Source: Pseudomonas sp. FP2196 (lineage in GTDB: Bacteria > Pseudomonadota > Gammaproteobacteria > Pseudomonadales > Pseudomonadaceae). From it: 64,000 bases of DNA. The stretch spans positions 2,228,501 through 2,292,500 of the forward strand of contig NZ_CP117445.1 in NCBI RefSeq assembly GCF_030687715.1, in the 5' to 3' direction. The position numbers and the translations under genes are program-made. The notes under the pieces were generated by a model, which saw nothing but the letters and a program-made list of their open reading frames with translations, did no database searches and was not told where the DNA came from. Below, in pieces: positions 45,810 to 54,574 of this stretch. How positions within the stretch are numbered: position 1 is the first letter of the stretch; the number at the start of each line of letters is the position of its first letter.

Positions 45810-47648
45810 ATGAGCGCCGATCTGATTCTCTTCAATGGCCAATTTCATACCGTAGACCGCAGCAAACCACTGGCCAGCGCCGTGGCCATCAAGGACGGCC
45901 GCTTCGTGGTCGTCGGTAACGATACCCAAGCCATGGCCCTGCGCGGCCCGGCCACGCAAGTGGTCGACATGCACGGCCGCTGCGTCATCCCCGGTCTCAA
46001 CGACTCGCACTTGCACCTGATTCGCGGCGGTTTGAACTACAACCTCGAACTGCGCTGGGAAGGTGTACCGTCGCTGGCCGATGCGCTGCGCATGCTTAAA
46101 GAACAGGCCGATCGCACGCCGACTCCGCAGTGGGTGCGCGTGGTCGGCGGCTGGAACGAATTCCAGTTTGCCGAAAAGCGCATGCCGACCCTCGAAGAAC
46201 TCAACCAGGCCGCGCCGGACACCCCGGTTTTCGTCCTGCACCTGTACGACCGCGCCTTGCTCAACCGTGCCGCATTGCGCGTGGCCGGTTACACCCGCGA
46301 TACGCCAAACCCGCCGGGTGGCGAGATCGTGCGCGATGCCAACGGCAACCCGACCGGCATGCTGGTGGCCAAACCCAACGCGATGATTCTCTACTCGACG
46401 CTGGCCAAGGGGCCGAAGCTGCCGCTGGAGTATCAGGTCAACTCGACTCGCCAGTTCATGCGTGAACTCAATCGCCTCGGCCTCACCAGTGCGATCGATG
46501 CCGGCGGTGGTTTCCAGAACTACCCGGACGATTACCAAGTGATCGAGCAATTGGCCAAAGATGACCAGTTGACCGTGCGTATCGCCTACAACCTGTTCAC
46601 CCAGAAGCCGAAAGAAGAGCTGACCGATTTCCAGAACTGGACCGGCAGCGTCAAGTTGCATCAGGGCGACGACTTCCTGCGCCACAACGGCGCCGGCGAG
46701 ATGCTGGTGTTCTCGGCAGCGGATTTCGAAGACTTCCTCGAACCGCGCCCGGACCTGCCGCAAACCATGGAGGAGGAGCTAGAGCCAGTGGTCCGCCACC
46801 TGGTCGAGCAGCGCTGGCCGTTCCGTCTGCACGCCACCTACAACGAATCGATCAGCCGCATGCTCGACGTGTTCGAGAAGGTCAACCGTGACATTCCGTT
46901 CAACGGTCTGCCGTGGTTCTTCGACCACGCCGAAACCATCACCCCGCAGAACATCGAACGGGTGAAAGCGCTGGGCGGCGGCATCGCGATTCAGGATCGC
47001 ATGGCGTTCCAGGGCGAGTACTTCGTCGACCGTTACGGCGCGAAAGCCGCTGAAGCCACGCCGCCGATCAAGCGCATGCTCGCCGAAGGCGTTCCGGTCG
47101 GCGCGGGCACCGACGCCACACGGGTTTCCAGCTACAACCCGTGGACGTCGCTGTACTGGATGGTCAGCGGTCGTACCGTCGGCGGTCTGGCCCTTTACGA
47201 AGAAGGTTTGCCGCGCACCACCGCGCTGGAATTGTTCACCCACGGCAGCGCCTGGTTCTCTTCCGAACAAGGCAAGAAAGGCCAGATCAAGGTCGGGCAA
47301 CTGGCGGATCTGGCGGCGCTGAGCGCGGATTTCTTCCACGTCGAAGAAGAAGCGATCAAGTGGATCGAGTCAGTACTGACCGTGGTTGGCGGCAAGATCG
47401 TTTACGCCGCGGGCGACTTCCAGGACCTCGGTCCGGCCAGCGTGCCGGTGCTGCCGGACTGGTCGCCGGTGGCGAAAGTCCCGGGCCACTGGCGCCAGAA
47501 CGCGCCAATGCAGGCTCAGGTGCACCAATGCGTCGGCGCCTGCGCCGTGCACTCTCACAGCCATGAAAAGGCGCGCCTGTCGAATGCCCCGGTCAGCGAT
47601 TTCGCCGGTTTCTGGGGCGCGTTCGGCTGTTCCTGCTTCGCGTTCTGA
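45810..47648 (+). CDS. YtcJ-like amidohydrolase
   Basis: 612 residues of the amidohydrolase-3/YtcJ group. The metal-binding N-terminal DSHLHLI (about residue 68), the later FDHAET His and the C-terminal GTDATRVSSYNPW Asp are visible. Related enzymes hydrolyse N-acyl or cyclic amides, often in the cytoplasm; no signal peptide is present. The last 40 residues form an unusual tail with four Cys and four His (HQCVGACAVHSHSHEK, then FGCSCF). The ATG follows AAGGAA by 6 nt. It sits between ABM and YcaC genes on one strand. Confidence 0.85.
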   Translation: MSADLILFNGQFHTVDRSKPLASAVAIKDGRFVVVGNDTQAMALRGPATQVVDMHGRCVIPGLNDSHLHLIRGGLNYNLELRWEGVPSLADALRMLKEQADRTPTPQWVRVVGGWNEFQFAEKRMPTLEELNQAAPDTPVFVLHLYDRALLNRAALRVAGYTRDTPNPPGGEIVRDANGNPTGMLVAKPNAMILYSTLAKGPKLPLEYQVNSTRQFMRELNRLGLTSAIDAGGGFQNYPDDYQVIEQLAKDDQLTVRIAYNLFTQKPKEELTDFQNWTGSVKLHQGDDFLRHNGAGEMLVFSAADFEDFLEPRPDLPQTMEEELEPVVRHLVEQRWPFRLHATYNESISRMLDVFEKVNRDIPFNGLPWFFDHAETITPQNIERVKALGGGIAIQDRMAFQGEYFVDRYGAKAAEATPPIKRMLAEGVPVGAGTDATRVSSYNPWTSLYWMVSGRTVGGLALYEEGLPRTTALELFTHGSAWFSSEQGKKGQIKVGQLADLAALSADFFHVEEEAIKWIESVLTVVGGKIVYAAGDFQDLGPASVPVLPDWSPVAKVPGHWRQNAPMQAQVHQCVGACAVHSHSHEKARLSNAPVSDFAGFWGAFGCSCFAF

Positions 47649-47717
47649 TTCTTACCCAAAAGCGCTGGCCTCGACGGTCGGCGCTTCACGCAACAACCAT
47701 CCACCCAGGAGTTTCCC

Positions 47718-48341
47718 ATGAGCGTTCCATACAAGCGTCTGAACAAAGATGATGCGGTTGTGCTGCTGGTCGATCACCAGACCGGTCTGATCTCGCTGGT
47801 ACAGGATTTCTCGCCAAACGAATTCAAGAACAACGTGCTGGCACTGGGCGATATCGCCAAGTTCTTCAAGCTGCCGACTATCCTGACCACCAGTTTCGAT
47901 GCAGGCCCGAACGGCCCGATCGTACCCGAGCTGCTTGAGCAGTTCCCGGACGCGCCGTTCATTCAGCGTCCAGGCCAGATCAACGCCTGGGACAACGAAG
48001 ACTTCGTCAAAGCCATCAAGGCTACCGGTCGCAAGCAACTGATCATCGCCGGTGTGGTAACTGACGTGTGCGTGGCATTCCCGACCCTGTCGGCCATCGC
48101 TGAAGGTTTCGAAGTGTTCGTGGTGACCGATTCTTCCGGCACCTTCAACACCACCGTGCAGCAAGCGGCGTGGGCACGCATGTCGGCGGCCGGTGCTCAT
48201 CTGATGAACTGGTTCGCGGTGGCTTGCGAGCTGCAGGGTGACTGGCGCAACGACATGGAAGGCCTGGCGCATCTGCTCTCGGAACGCCTGCCGAACTATC
48301 GCAACCTGATCAACAGCTACACCAAGTTCACGGCCAAGTAA
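47718..48341 (+). CDS. YcaC-type cysteine hydrolase (isochorismatase family)
   Basis: 207 residues. The catalytic triad of the family is visible: Asp in VLLVDHQTGLI (about residue 20), Lys/Arg near the centre, and Cys in GVVTDVCVAFPT (about residue 118). The length and RPGQINAWDN match the YcaC subgroup, oligomeric hydrolases of unknown substrate. AGGAG precedes the ATG by 8 nt. Its neighbours suggest that it works with the amidohydrolase in sequential breakdown of an amide, which is inference. Confidence 0.88.
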   Translation: MSVPYKRLNKDDAVVLLVDHQTGLISLVQDFSPNEFKNNVLALGDIAKFFKLPTILTTSFDAGPNGPIVPELLEQFPDAPFIQRPGQINAWDNEDFVKAIKATGRKQLIIAGVVTDVCVAFPTLSAIAEGFEVFVVTDSSGTFNTTVQQAAWARMSAAGAHLMNWFAVACELQGDWRNDMEGLAHLLSERLPNYRNLINSYTKFTAK

Positions 48342-48347
48342 GAAGAT

Positions 48348-48440
48348 CAAAAGATCGTCCGATCGCGGCCCGAGCCTGCGGCAGCGCCTACATTGGGAAT
48401 GCGTTCCTCTGTAGGAGCTGCCGCAGGCTGCGATCTTTTG
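48348..48440. repeat. REP-type inverted repeat, GATCTTTT class
   Basis: CAAAAGATCG and CGATCTTTTG flank a 93-bp unit with an inner CCTGCGGCAGC/GCTGCCGCAGG pair. It lies between the convergent YcaC and MscS-like genes and is related to the copy at 49899-49975. Confidence 0.85.
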
Positions 48441-48442
48441 CT

Positions 48443-49870
48443 TTAACGCTTCTGCAACCAGCCCAGAAACCCACCTTTTCTGACCGGTGCCGCTTTGGCC
48501 AACAACGCCAGTTGACTGCTCTGCTGCCGTACGGCCTGCAATTTGTTCAGCGCCGTCCCCACCTCTCTGCGCTTTTCCATGCACTGGCGCGTCAGGTTCT
48601 TGTCGAGACGGTAGATGATCGAAGACGTCAGCGCCGTAAACGTAGCCTGCGAAGGTGTATCCGCCAGAATGCTTTGCTCGCCCATGACCTCACTCGGCCC
48701 CATGCGCCCGGCTTCGGTCTGGCCGCTGCCATCGGGCACGGTCGCACTGACCACGCCGGTGGCAATCACAAACAGATTGTCCGGCACTTCATCCAGATCC
48801 AGCACCACCTGGCCCGCGCTGTACTGCTGCGCAACCATCGATTCGGCGAGGCGGTCACGTTCCTCGGCGCTCAGCGAACGGAAGATTTTCACTTCATCGA
48901 GCAATGCCCGGGCGCGGGTCGAAGGCTCGATCACGCCATCGGGATGCCGGGAAATACCCGCCGCTTCGAGATGACGGTGTGCGAGGTCGAAGAGTTGATT
49001 GCGCACTTCGCTTTTCTTGCCCAGTTCGGCGATGAAACCGCTGGCCACGTATTCCGACATTTCTTCACCGGCCTCTTTCAACACCACTTTTGGCGCCGGA
49101 CTCAGCAGCAGGCTGCTACTGCCTTGCAGCGTGCGGTCGAGGGCGTCGAGTACCCGGCGTGGGCGGATGTGGTTCGGCACTTTGATGCTGATCGACACGC
49201 CGTGCATGTTGGTCGGGCGGCTGAGGTTGACGATTTTGGCCTTGGCCGCCACCGAGTTCGGCACCACCGCCATGGTGCCGGCACTGGTCAGCAGGTGCGT
49301 TGCGCGCCAGTCGATGTCGAGCACTTTGCCTTCGACGCCATCGATCACCACGAAGTCGTCCACTTGATACGGCTTGGTGGTGTTGAGCACGATCCCCGAA
49401 AATACATCGGCCAAGGTACTTTGCAGCGCCAGACCGACGACGATAGCGAACACACCGGATGTCGCCAGCAAGCCTTTGACCGGCAGCTCCAGCACGTAGC
49501 CGGCCGCAGCGACGATGGCCACCAGAAACACCAGCGCACCGATGACGTCCTGCAACAAGCGCCCGCTGTGGCCGATGCGCCGCATCAGGATCAGGCCGAT
49601 GACTTCGGTAAGGACTCGCGCGGCGTACAACCACCAGAGAATGCCCAGCGCGGTTGCGCCCAATTGCGCGACCTGGTCATCGGTAAACTGCGGCGCCTGC
49701 AAAGGGCTGACACCGGCGTTGATCACCAGCGCGGTGAACGCCAGAAAAAGTACCAGTCGCACACCGACTCTCGGGGCGCGATGGGTGAAGGGCGAGAAGT
49801 GCCAGAGTACCGCATCGAGCAGCAGCAGGGCGGCGCTCCAGGACAGCAGGTGAGTATAGAAAAGGGTCAT
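48443..49870 (-). CDS. MscS-family channel with cyclic-nucleotide-binding domain
   Basis: 475 residues. Four to five membrane helices (about 5-170) end in the pore helix region GVFAIVVGLALQSTLADVFS, typical of MscS TM3. A beta domain (VDDFVVIDGVEGKVLDIDWR) and alpha-beta domain follow, and residues about 330-450 form a CRP-like cNMP-binding beta roll (SAGQVVLDLDEVPDNLFVIATG, then GEQSILADTPSQATFTAL). Channels of this type may open on ligand binding rather than only by tension. It starts at 49870 with CGGAG upstream. Its context is two REP elements, and no operon is seen. Confidence 0.88.
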   Translation of the reverse strand: MTLFYTHLLSWSAALLLLDAVLWHFSPFTHRAPRVGVRLVLFLAFTALVINAGVSPLQAPQFTDDQVAQLGATALGILWWLYAARVLTEVIGLILMRRIGHSGRLLQDVIGALVFLVAIVAAAGYVLELPVKGLLATSGVFAIVVGLALQSTLADVFSGIVLNTTKPYQVDDFVVIDGVEGKVLDIDWRATHLLTSAGTMAVVPNSVAAKAKIVNLSRPTNMHGVSISIKVPNHIRPRRVLDALDRTLQGSSSLLLSPAPKVVLKEAGEEMSEYVASGFIAELGKKSEVRNQLFDLAHRHLEAAGISRHPDGVIEPSTRARALLDEVKIFRSLSAEERDRLAESMVAQQYSAGQVVLDLDEVPDNLFVIATGVVSATVPDGSGQTEAGRMGPSEVMGEQSILADTPSQATFTALTSSIIYRLDKNLTRQCMEKRREVGTALNKLQAVRQQSSQLALLAKAAPVRKGGFLGWLQKR

Positions 49871-49898
49871 GGCTTGAGCTCCGCAGTGTCTGCCAATA

Positions 49899-49975
49899 AA
49901 AAGATCGCAGCCTGCGGCAGTTCCTACAGGGAAATGCATTCCAATGTAGGAGTTGCCGCAGGCTGCGATCTTTTG
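49899..49975. repeat. REP-type inverted repeat, GATCTTTT class
   Basis: AAAGATCGCAGCCTGCGGCA and TGCCGCAGGCTGCGATCTTT in inverted order, 77 bp in all, between the MscS-like gene and the stop of the esterase gene. A close relative of the element at 48348-48440. Confidence 0.85.
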
Positions 49976-49978
49976 CCG

Positions 49979-51001
49979 TTAAGGCTGCAAATGGGTTTTC
50001 AGCTCAGCCGCTGCCTGGCGCACAGCCGCTTTAACCTCGGGAATCTGACTCAGCGGATTGAGCAGGCCAAAGTCATGAATCATCCCGTTGTAGCGCACCG
50101 CGGTCACCGGCACACCCGCTGCATCCAGGTGCCGTGCATAACCTTCGCCTTCATCACGCAACACGTCGAACTCGGCGGTCTGCACCAGCGCGGCGGGCAG
50201 GCCTTTGAGCTGTTCGGCGCTGGCGTTCAGTGGCGAGGCGTGGATCTGCGCACGCTCGGCCGGGTTGGTGGTGTAGTTGTCCCAGAACCATTTCATCATG
50301 CCCTTGGTGAGGAAGTGACCCTCGGCAAACTGCTCGTACGAGCCGTCTTCGAACTGCGCATTAGTCACCGGCCACATCAGCAACTGAAAGCGCAGCGCCG
50401 GGGTTTTCTGTTCTTTGGCCATCAGTGCCACGACCGCCGCCATGTTGCCGCCGACACTGTTGCCGGCCACCGCCAGACGCTTGCCGTCGACACCGATGTC
50501 CTTGCCGTGCTCAGCCACCCATTTGGTTGCGGCGTAAGCCTGGTTGATCGCAGTCGGGTACTGCGCTTCCGGCGACGGCGTGTAATCGACGTACACCGCC
50601 ACAGCGCCGGAGCCCACCACCAAATCACGAATCAGGCGTTGGTGCGTGGGGAAATCACCCAGTACCCAGCCGCCACCGTGGAAGAACATGAACACCGGCA
50701 GTTCGCCTTTGACCTTGGCCGGACGCACCACTTTCAGGTTGATCGTCTGGCCATCGACCTTGATCGCCTTGTCGCTGACTTCCACACCGGACAGATCAAC
50801 CTTCACCGAAGCTTGCGCGCCGGTCAGCACCGCACGGGCGTCTTTCGGGCTCAGTTGCTCAAGCGGCTTGCCACCACCGGCGGCGAGGGCTTCGAGAAAG
50901 GCTTGGGTGTTGTGTTCGACACCCGGGCTGCCGGCAGCGAAGGCGTTGCCGATGGACAGGGCGAGGAGGGAAGCGGTCAGGGTTTTTTTGACGATGTTCA
51001 T
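49979..51001 (-). CDS. exported alpha/beta hydrolase (HSL-type esterase)
   Basis: 340 residues with a signal peptide (1-22, ending GNAFAA). The oxyanion-hole motif FFHGGGW (about residue 105), nucleophile elbow GNSVGG (about 181), Asp in EFDVLRDEGEGYA and His in MIHDFGLL define the hormone-sensitive-lipase family. It would hydrolyse short-chain esters in the periplasm. The start at 51001 is chosen for the signal peptide. The gene is divergent from a LysR gene across 121 bp. Confidence 0.88.
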   Translation of the reverse strand: MNIVKKTLTASLLALSIGNAFAAGSPGVEHNTQAFLEALAAGGGKPLEQLSPKDARAVLTGAQASVKVDLSGVEVSDKAIKVDGQTINLKVVRPAKVKGELPVFMFFHGGGWVLGDFPTHQRLIRDLVVGSGAVAVYVDYTPSPEAQYPTAINQAYAATKWVAEHGKDIGVDGKRLAVAGNSVGGNMAAVVALMAKEQKTPALRFQLLMWPVTNAQFEDGSYEQFAEGHFLTKGMMKWFWDNYTTNPAERAQIHASPLNASAEQLKGLPAALVQTAEFDVLRDEGEGYARHLDAAGVPVTAVRYNGMIHDFGLLNPLSQIPEVKAAVRQAAAELKTHLQP

Positions 51002-51122
51002 GTGCAATTCCATTTTCGATTAATTGAGGTGTGGTGTTTTCAAACCGTGAGCACAGATTAGTGGGATGCCGAAAAGTGAAAAAGCGGCTATAAAGCGTTT
51101 AACTGTCCACCAGAGAGTGACA

Positions 51123-52022
51123 ATGAACCCGTTCGAAGACATGCGTATTTTTTGCCAGGTCATGGACTCCGGCAGCTTTACCTCAGCGGCCGATCAGTTG
51201 GGCCTGTCCAAGCAGTTCGTCAGCCGTCGGTTGATGCAGTTGGAAGAGCGCCTTGGCGTGCGCTTATTGAACCGCTCGACCCGGCGGCTGGACGTCACGC
51301 CACTGGGTCAGAGCTATTACGAATCAGCGCTGCGCCTGTTGGGCGAGGTGGAGCAGGTCGAGCAGGGCATCGCCGGGCAAACCGCCGAGCCACGCGGGAC
51401 GATTCGCCTGAGTGCGCCGCTGTCGTTTGCCGTGGCGCACCTGGGTTGTCTGTTGCCGATGTTCTTGCAGCGCTATCGCGAGGTCACGGTGGAAGTCGAC
51501 TTGAGCGACCGCCCGGTGGATCTGCTCGGCGAAGGCTATGACCTGGCGCTGCGCATTGGTGTGCTGGAAGACTCGACCTTGATCGCCCGCCGTATCGCCT
51601 CCATCGAACGGGTGTATTGCGCCAGTCCGGCTTATCTGGCCGAACGCGGTACGCCGCTCAAACCCGAGGATTTACTCAGCCACGATTGTCTGCCCTACGG
51701 CCATGGCCGCTCGGTGCAATGGCGGTTTGACGCGGGGCAGGGCAAGCCGGTTTTGGTAAACGTCACTGGACGCATGCGCGTCAACAACGGCGAGTTGCTG
51801 CGCGATGCGGCAGTGCAGGGGATGGGGATCACCTATCTGCCGACGTTCATTGTCGGCGCGGCATTGAAAGATGGGCGACTGGTGCCGGTGCTCGATGACT
51901 TGCGTCCGGAGCCGCTGACGTTGTCGGCCGTGTATCCGCAACATCGTCAGGCTTCGCGGCCGGTGCAGGCGTTGATCGAGTTTTTGCGTGAGCGCTTGAA
52001 TCAGAGCAACGTCGCCCTATAA
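51123..52022 (+). CDS. LysR-family regulator
   Basis: 299 residues. It has the usual helix-turn-helix (SFTSAADQLGLSKQFVSRRLMQLEERLGVRLLNR) and a sensor domain whose RGTIRLSAPLSFAVAHL start is typical of the CrgA/AaeR-like group. It is divergent from the exported esterase, whose expression it probably controls. The ATG at 51123 follows AGAGAG; the frame is open 57 nt upstream without a ribosome site. Confidence 0.9.
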   Translation: MNPFEDMRIFCQVMDSGSFTSAADQLGLSKQFVSRRLMQLEERLGVRLLNRSTRRLDVTPLGQSYYESALRLLGEVEQVEQGIAGQTAEPRGTIRLSAPLSFAVAHLGCLLPMFLQRYREVTVEVDLSDRPVDLLGEGYDLALRIGVLEDSTLIARRIASIERVYCASPAYLAERGTPLKPEDLLSHDCLPYGHGRSVQWRFDAGQGKPVLVNVTGRMRVNNGELLRDAAVQGMGITYLPTFIVGAALKDGRLVPVLDDLRPEPLTLSAVYPQHRQASRPVQALIEFLRERLNQSNVAL

Positions 52023-52066
52023 GCCCTGCGGCGCCCAAAATATGGACGGTGTGAGCATCACATGAC

Positions 52067-52162
52067 CCTGTGGGAGCCGGGCTTGCCCGCGATAGCGGTG
52101 GGTCAGGCACTAAGGCTGTGTCTGAGCGGACGCCATCGCTGGCAAGCCAGCTCCCACAGGGA
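52067..52162. repeat. REPIN-like inverted repeat
   Basis: CCCTGTGGGAGC at one end and GCTCCCACAGGG at the other, with inner GGCTTGCC/GGCAAGCC arms. It sits between the LysR and glycine-rich genes and is a variant of the element at 44554-44643. Confidence 0.8.
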
Positions 52163-52183
52163 TCGTGGTGTTTTCAGTTGGAC

Positions 52184-52663
52184 TCAGTTGGCGCGTTTGT
52201 CATCACCAGGTTCGCCGCCGACATGAACACCGCGATCATCACCGACTTCACCTGCACGATGGACGCCGTGGTCGTCCCCCGGTTCGGCGTGAGTGCCGCT
52301 GCGTCCCGAGGCTGAGTGATCGCCGGAATGTCCCGAGCCCTGACCGCTGCTGCCACTGTGTCCGCCGCCTTCGCCATGACCGCTACCGCTGCCACCGTGT
52401 CCGCCGCCATTCCCGCCGCCGCCACTGCCGCCACCACCGCTTCCTCCGCCGCCGCCACCGCCACTGCCGCCGCCACTACCACCGCCACCACCATGGCCGC
52501 CGCCACCGCTACCACCGCCGCCATGTCCGCCACCGCCTCCGCCACTGCCACCTTCCTTGGCCTGAACACTGGCTACTCCCGACAGGCTGTCCGGGATCAA
52601 TACGGTTGACGCTGACAGAACTGCGCCGATGGCCATTGCGAGCACGAGCTTTTGAATGTGCAT
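52184..52663 (-). CDS. glycine-rich exported protein
   Basis: 159 residues. The N-terminus has a signal peptide (about 1-36, with VLAMAIGAVLSASTVL and a late cleavage near VQAKE). Then about 80 residues consist almost only of Gly, Ser and His, and a C-terminal segment of Gly/Asp/His repeats (HGVHRAGEVGDDRGVHVGGE) follows. The sequence is low complexity, so homology is hard to judge. The His-rich composition could bind metal ions, which is of interest next to a putative metal-oxidation locus. GGAGA precedes the start by 6 nt. Confidence 0.6.
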   Translation of the reverse strand: MHIQKLVLAMAIGAVLSASTVLIPDSLSGVASVQAKEGGSGGGGGGHGGGGSGGGGHGGGGGSGGGSGGGGGGGSGGGGSGGGGNGGGHGGSGSGHGEGGGHSGSSGQGSGHSGDHSASGRSGTHAEPGDDHGVHRAGEVGDDRGVHVGGEPGDDKRAN

Positions 52664-52737
52664 ATCGTTCTCCGTCTTTATGATTTTGTTGGGAACTTCG
52701 ATGAGCATTGTTGCGTCGATCCGACCCGTTCCCCAGG

Positions 52738-53925
52738 TCAGTGAATACTTGAAGCCAGTTCGAAAATCGGGATGTACATCAGGATCACGATGACCCCGAT
52801 CAGCAGGCCGATGAAGGTCATCAGCAGCGGTTCGAACAAACGCACGAACCACTCGATCCAACGGCTGATTTCTTCGTCGTAGAAATCGGCGCTGCGTTCC
52901 ATCATTTGCCCGAGGTTGCCGGATTGCTCGCCCGCTCGCAGCAGCCGCAGGGACACCGGCGTCACCAGGCGATTGAGTTCCAGTGCAGCAGACAATGACT
53001 GGCCTTCGCGCACTCGCTCGCAGGCCTGATCCAGCCGCGCCCGCGACGCCACGGTGAGCAAGCCGCGGACCATGCCCATGGCCGTGACCAGCGGAATCCC
53101 GCCTTGCAGCAAAATCCCCAGCGAACGGTAAAACCGCGCCAGTTCATACATGAAAATCCGTTGATGCACGGCGGGCAGCTTCTCCACCAGCCGATCCAGC
53201 CATCGGCGAAACGCCGGCTGTTTTTGCAGCAGGGCGAGGGCCACGACAATCGCCGCCAACGCAGCGAAGAACTCAAGCTGATGGGCATGCAGAAACATCC
53301 CGCAGCTCATCAGAATCTGCGACAGCCACGGCAGGTTCGAGCCCAGTCCTTCGAACACCAGGCTGAAGCGCGGCACCACGTAACCCATCAAAAACAACAC
53401 CACGCCACCGCCGACGACCAGCAACAACAGCGGGTAGATCGAGGCGCTGACGATCTTCTGCCGCACCTCGTCCATACGTTGGCGATAACTCACGTAACGA
53501 CCCAGTGCTTCGCCGACCGCCCCCGTCTTTTCGCTGGACTGCACCAGCGCCACGTACAGCGGCGGAAACACCGCCGACAACTGGCCCAATGCCTGGGAGA
53601 ACGATTTGCCCTCGTAGAGCAGACGCACCAGTTCACTCAAGGTTTTGCGGGCAGCGGGGGCGGTTTCTTTTTCGGCGAGGCTTTCCAGCGCATCGATCAA
53701 CGGCAGACCGGCGTTGATCAGGGTGGTCAGTTCCTGGCTGAACAGCACCAGATTGAAGGTTTCGCGCTGGCGCAGGCGCAGTGAGCGCCAGTGTTTTTCC
53801 GCGTGCAGGCTGAGCACGCGCAAACCCTGATCTTCGGCAATGTGCCGCGCCTCGCTGTGCCCTGGCGCCTCGATGCTCAACGAGACCACGCCAGCCTTGC
53901 CGACCGCTTTCAGATGAAATCGCAT
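52738..53925 (-). CDS. gspF: type II secretion inner-membrane platform protein GspF
   Basis: 395 residues with the duplicated T2SSF fold: two cytoplasmic helical domains (about 60-180 and 265-385), three membrane helices near 165-190, 215-235 and 370-392. Signatures are FSQELTTLINAGLPLIDALE and, in the second copy, YELARFYRSLGILLQGGIPLV. GspF couples the ATPase GspE to pseudopilus assembly. It follows gspG by 14 nt in one transcript. No gspD, gspE or gspC is adjacent, so this is a partial set that must work with components encoded elsewhere. Confidence 0.88.
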   Translation of the reverse strand: MRFHLKAVGKAGVVSLSIEAPGHSEARHIAEDQGLRVLSLHAEKHWRSLRLRQRETFNLVLFSQELTTLINAGLPLIDALESLAEKETAPAARKTLSELVRLLYEGKSFSQALGQLSAVFPPLYVALVQSSEKTGAVGEALGRYVSYRQRMDEVRQKIVSASIYPLLLLVVGGGVVLFLMGYVVPRFSLVFEGLGSNLPWLSQILMSCGMFLHAHQLEFFAALAAIVVALALLQKQPAFRRWLDRLVEKLPAVHQRIFMYELARFYRSLGILLQGGIPLVTAMGMVRGLLTVASRARLDQACERVREGQSLSAALELNRLVTPVSLRLLRAGEQSGNLGQMMERSADFYDEEISRWIEWFVRLFEPLLMTFIGLLIGVIVILMYIPIFELASSIH

Positions 53926-53939
53926 GGGCCGCGCTCCGC

Positions 53940-54368
53940 TTACTGCCAATTGGTCACTTCGGCGTTTTCGCCGTCACCGCCGGGCTGGCCGTCCTTGCCC
54001 ATCGACAGCAGGTCGTACTCGCTGTTTTCGCCGGGATAGCGGTAGGCGTAATTACGCCCCCACGGATCCTGCGGGAGTTTTTTCTGTAAGTACGGGCCGG
54101 TCCATTTCGCCTCATCGCTCGGCGCGATCACCAATGCCTGTAGACCCTGTTCGGTGGACGGGTAGTGACCGACCTCCAGTCGATACAAGTCCAGCGCCTT
54201 GCTCAGGCCTTCGATCTGCGCCTTGGCAACTTTCACCTCGGAGCGGCCCAACTGGGCGAAATATTTTGGCGCGACGATCCCGGCCAACAGACCGAGCACC
54301 ACCAGCACCACAAGCAGTTCGAGCAGTGTGAAACCGCGTTGGCCACGCGGACGAATTTGCAGCTTCAT
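53940..54368 (-). CDS. gspG: type II secretion major pseudopilin GspG
   Basis: 142 residues. The prepilin leader RGQRG is followed by FTLLELLVVLVVLGLLAGIV with Glu at +5, the signature of a major pseudopilin; cleavage would occur after Gly12. The C-terminal part has the calcium-site region DPWGRNYAYRYPG and ends near DLLSMGKDGQPGGDG as in GspG. GGGAGG precedes the ATG by 6 nt. It is divergent from the lytic transglycosylase and co-transcribed with gspF. Confidence 0.92.
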   Translation of the reverse strand: MKLQIRPRGQRGFTLLELLVVLVVLGLLAGIVAPKYFAQLGRSEVKVAKAQIEGLSKALDLYRLEVGHYPSTEQGLQALVIAPSDEAKWTGPYLQKKLPQDPWGRNYAYRYPGENSEYDLLSMGKDGQPGGDGENAEVTNWQ

Positions 54369-54487
54369 GATGACCTCCCGTGAGTGGCAGCCGTGTCGCC
54401 AAGAGGGCTTATGCAATTGCCATGCTCAGCCCCCGCTTAAACCTGGTTGGTTGGCTGAAGCCCTTGTGTTTCGGGCTTTCCACGAAA

Positions 54488-54502
54488 CGGCACAGTGCTT
54501 GC
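54488..54502 (+). promoter_or_regulatory. sigma-54 (-24/-12) promoter of the transglycosylase gene
   Basis: CGGCAC-agtgc-TTGC, one mismatch to TGGCAC-N5-TTGC, with GG and GC exactly 12 bp apart. The start of transcription is expected near 54514, giving a leader of about 60 nt before the ATG at 54575. Confidence 0.7.
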
Positions 54503-54526
54503 GTACGGCTCAAACGTGATCGGTCA

Positions 54527-54544
54527 TTGGGGCATTTCCCCCAA
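54527..54544. promoter_or_regulatory. GGGG-N5-CCCC dyad near the transglycosylase promoter
   Basis: TTGGGGCATTTCCCCCAA. The core TGGGG-CATTT-CCCCC matches TGGGG-AATAT-CCCCC before the oxidase gene in 13 of 15 positions. It lies just downstream of the predicted transcription start, an unusual place for an enhancer, but between two divergent genes. Confidence 0.4.
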
Positions 54545-54574
54545 TTTATCGGGGCTGATCCGGGGAGGCCCGAC

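Noticed and set aside
48512..51061. Open frame of about 850 codons opposite the MscS-like and esterase genes
   Set aside because: It spans two real genes and a REP element on the other strand and shows no recognisable fold or start signal.
54387..54401. Sigma-54-like TGGCGA-N5-CTGC on the minus strand before gspG
   Set aside because: The transcript would start near 54375, cutting into the gspG ribosome site (54374-54379), so it could not drive translation.
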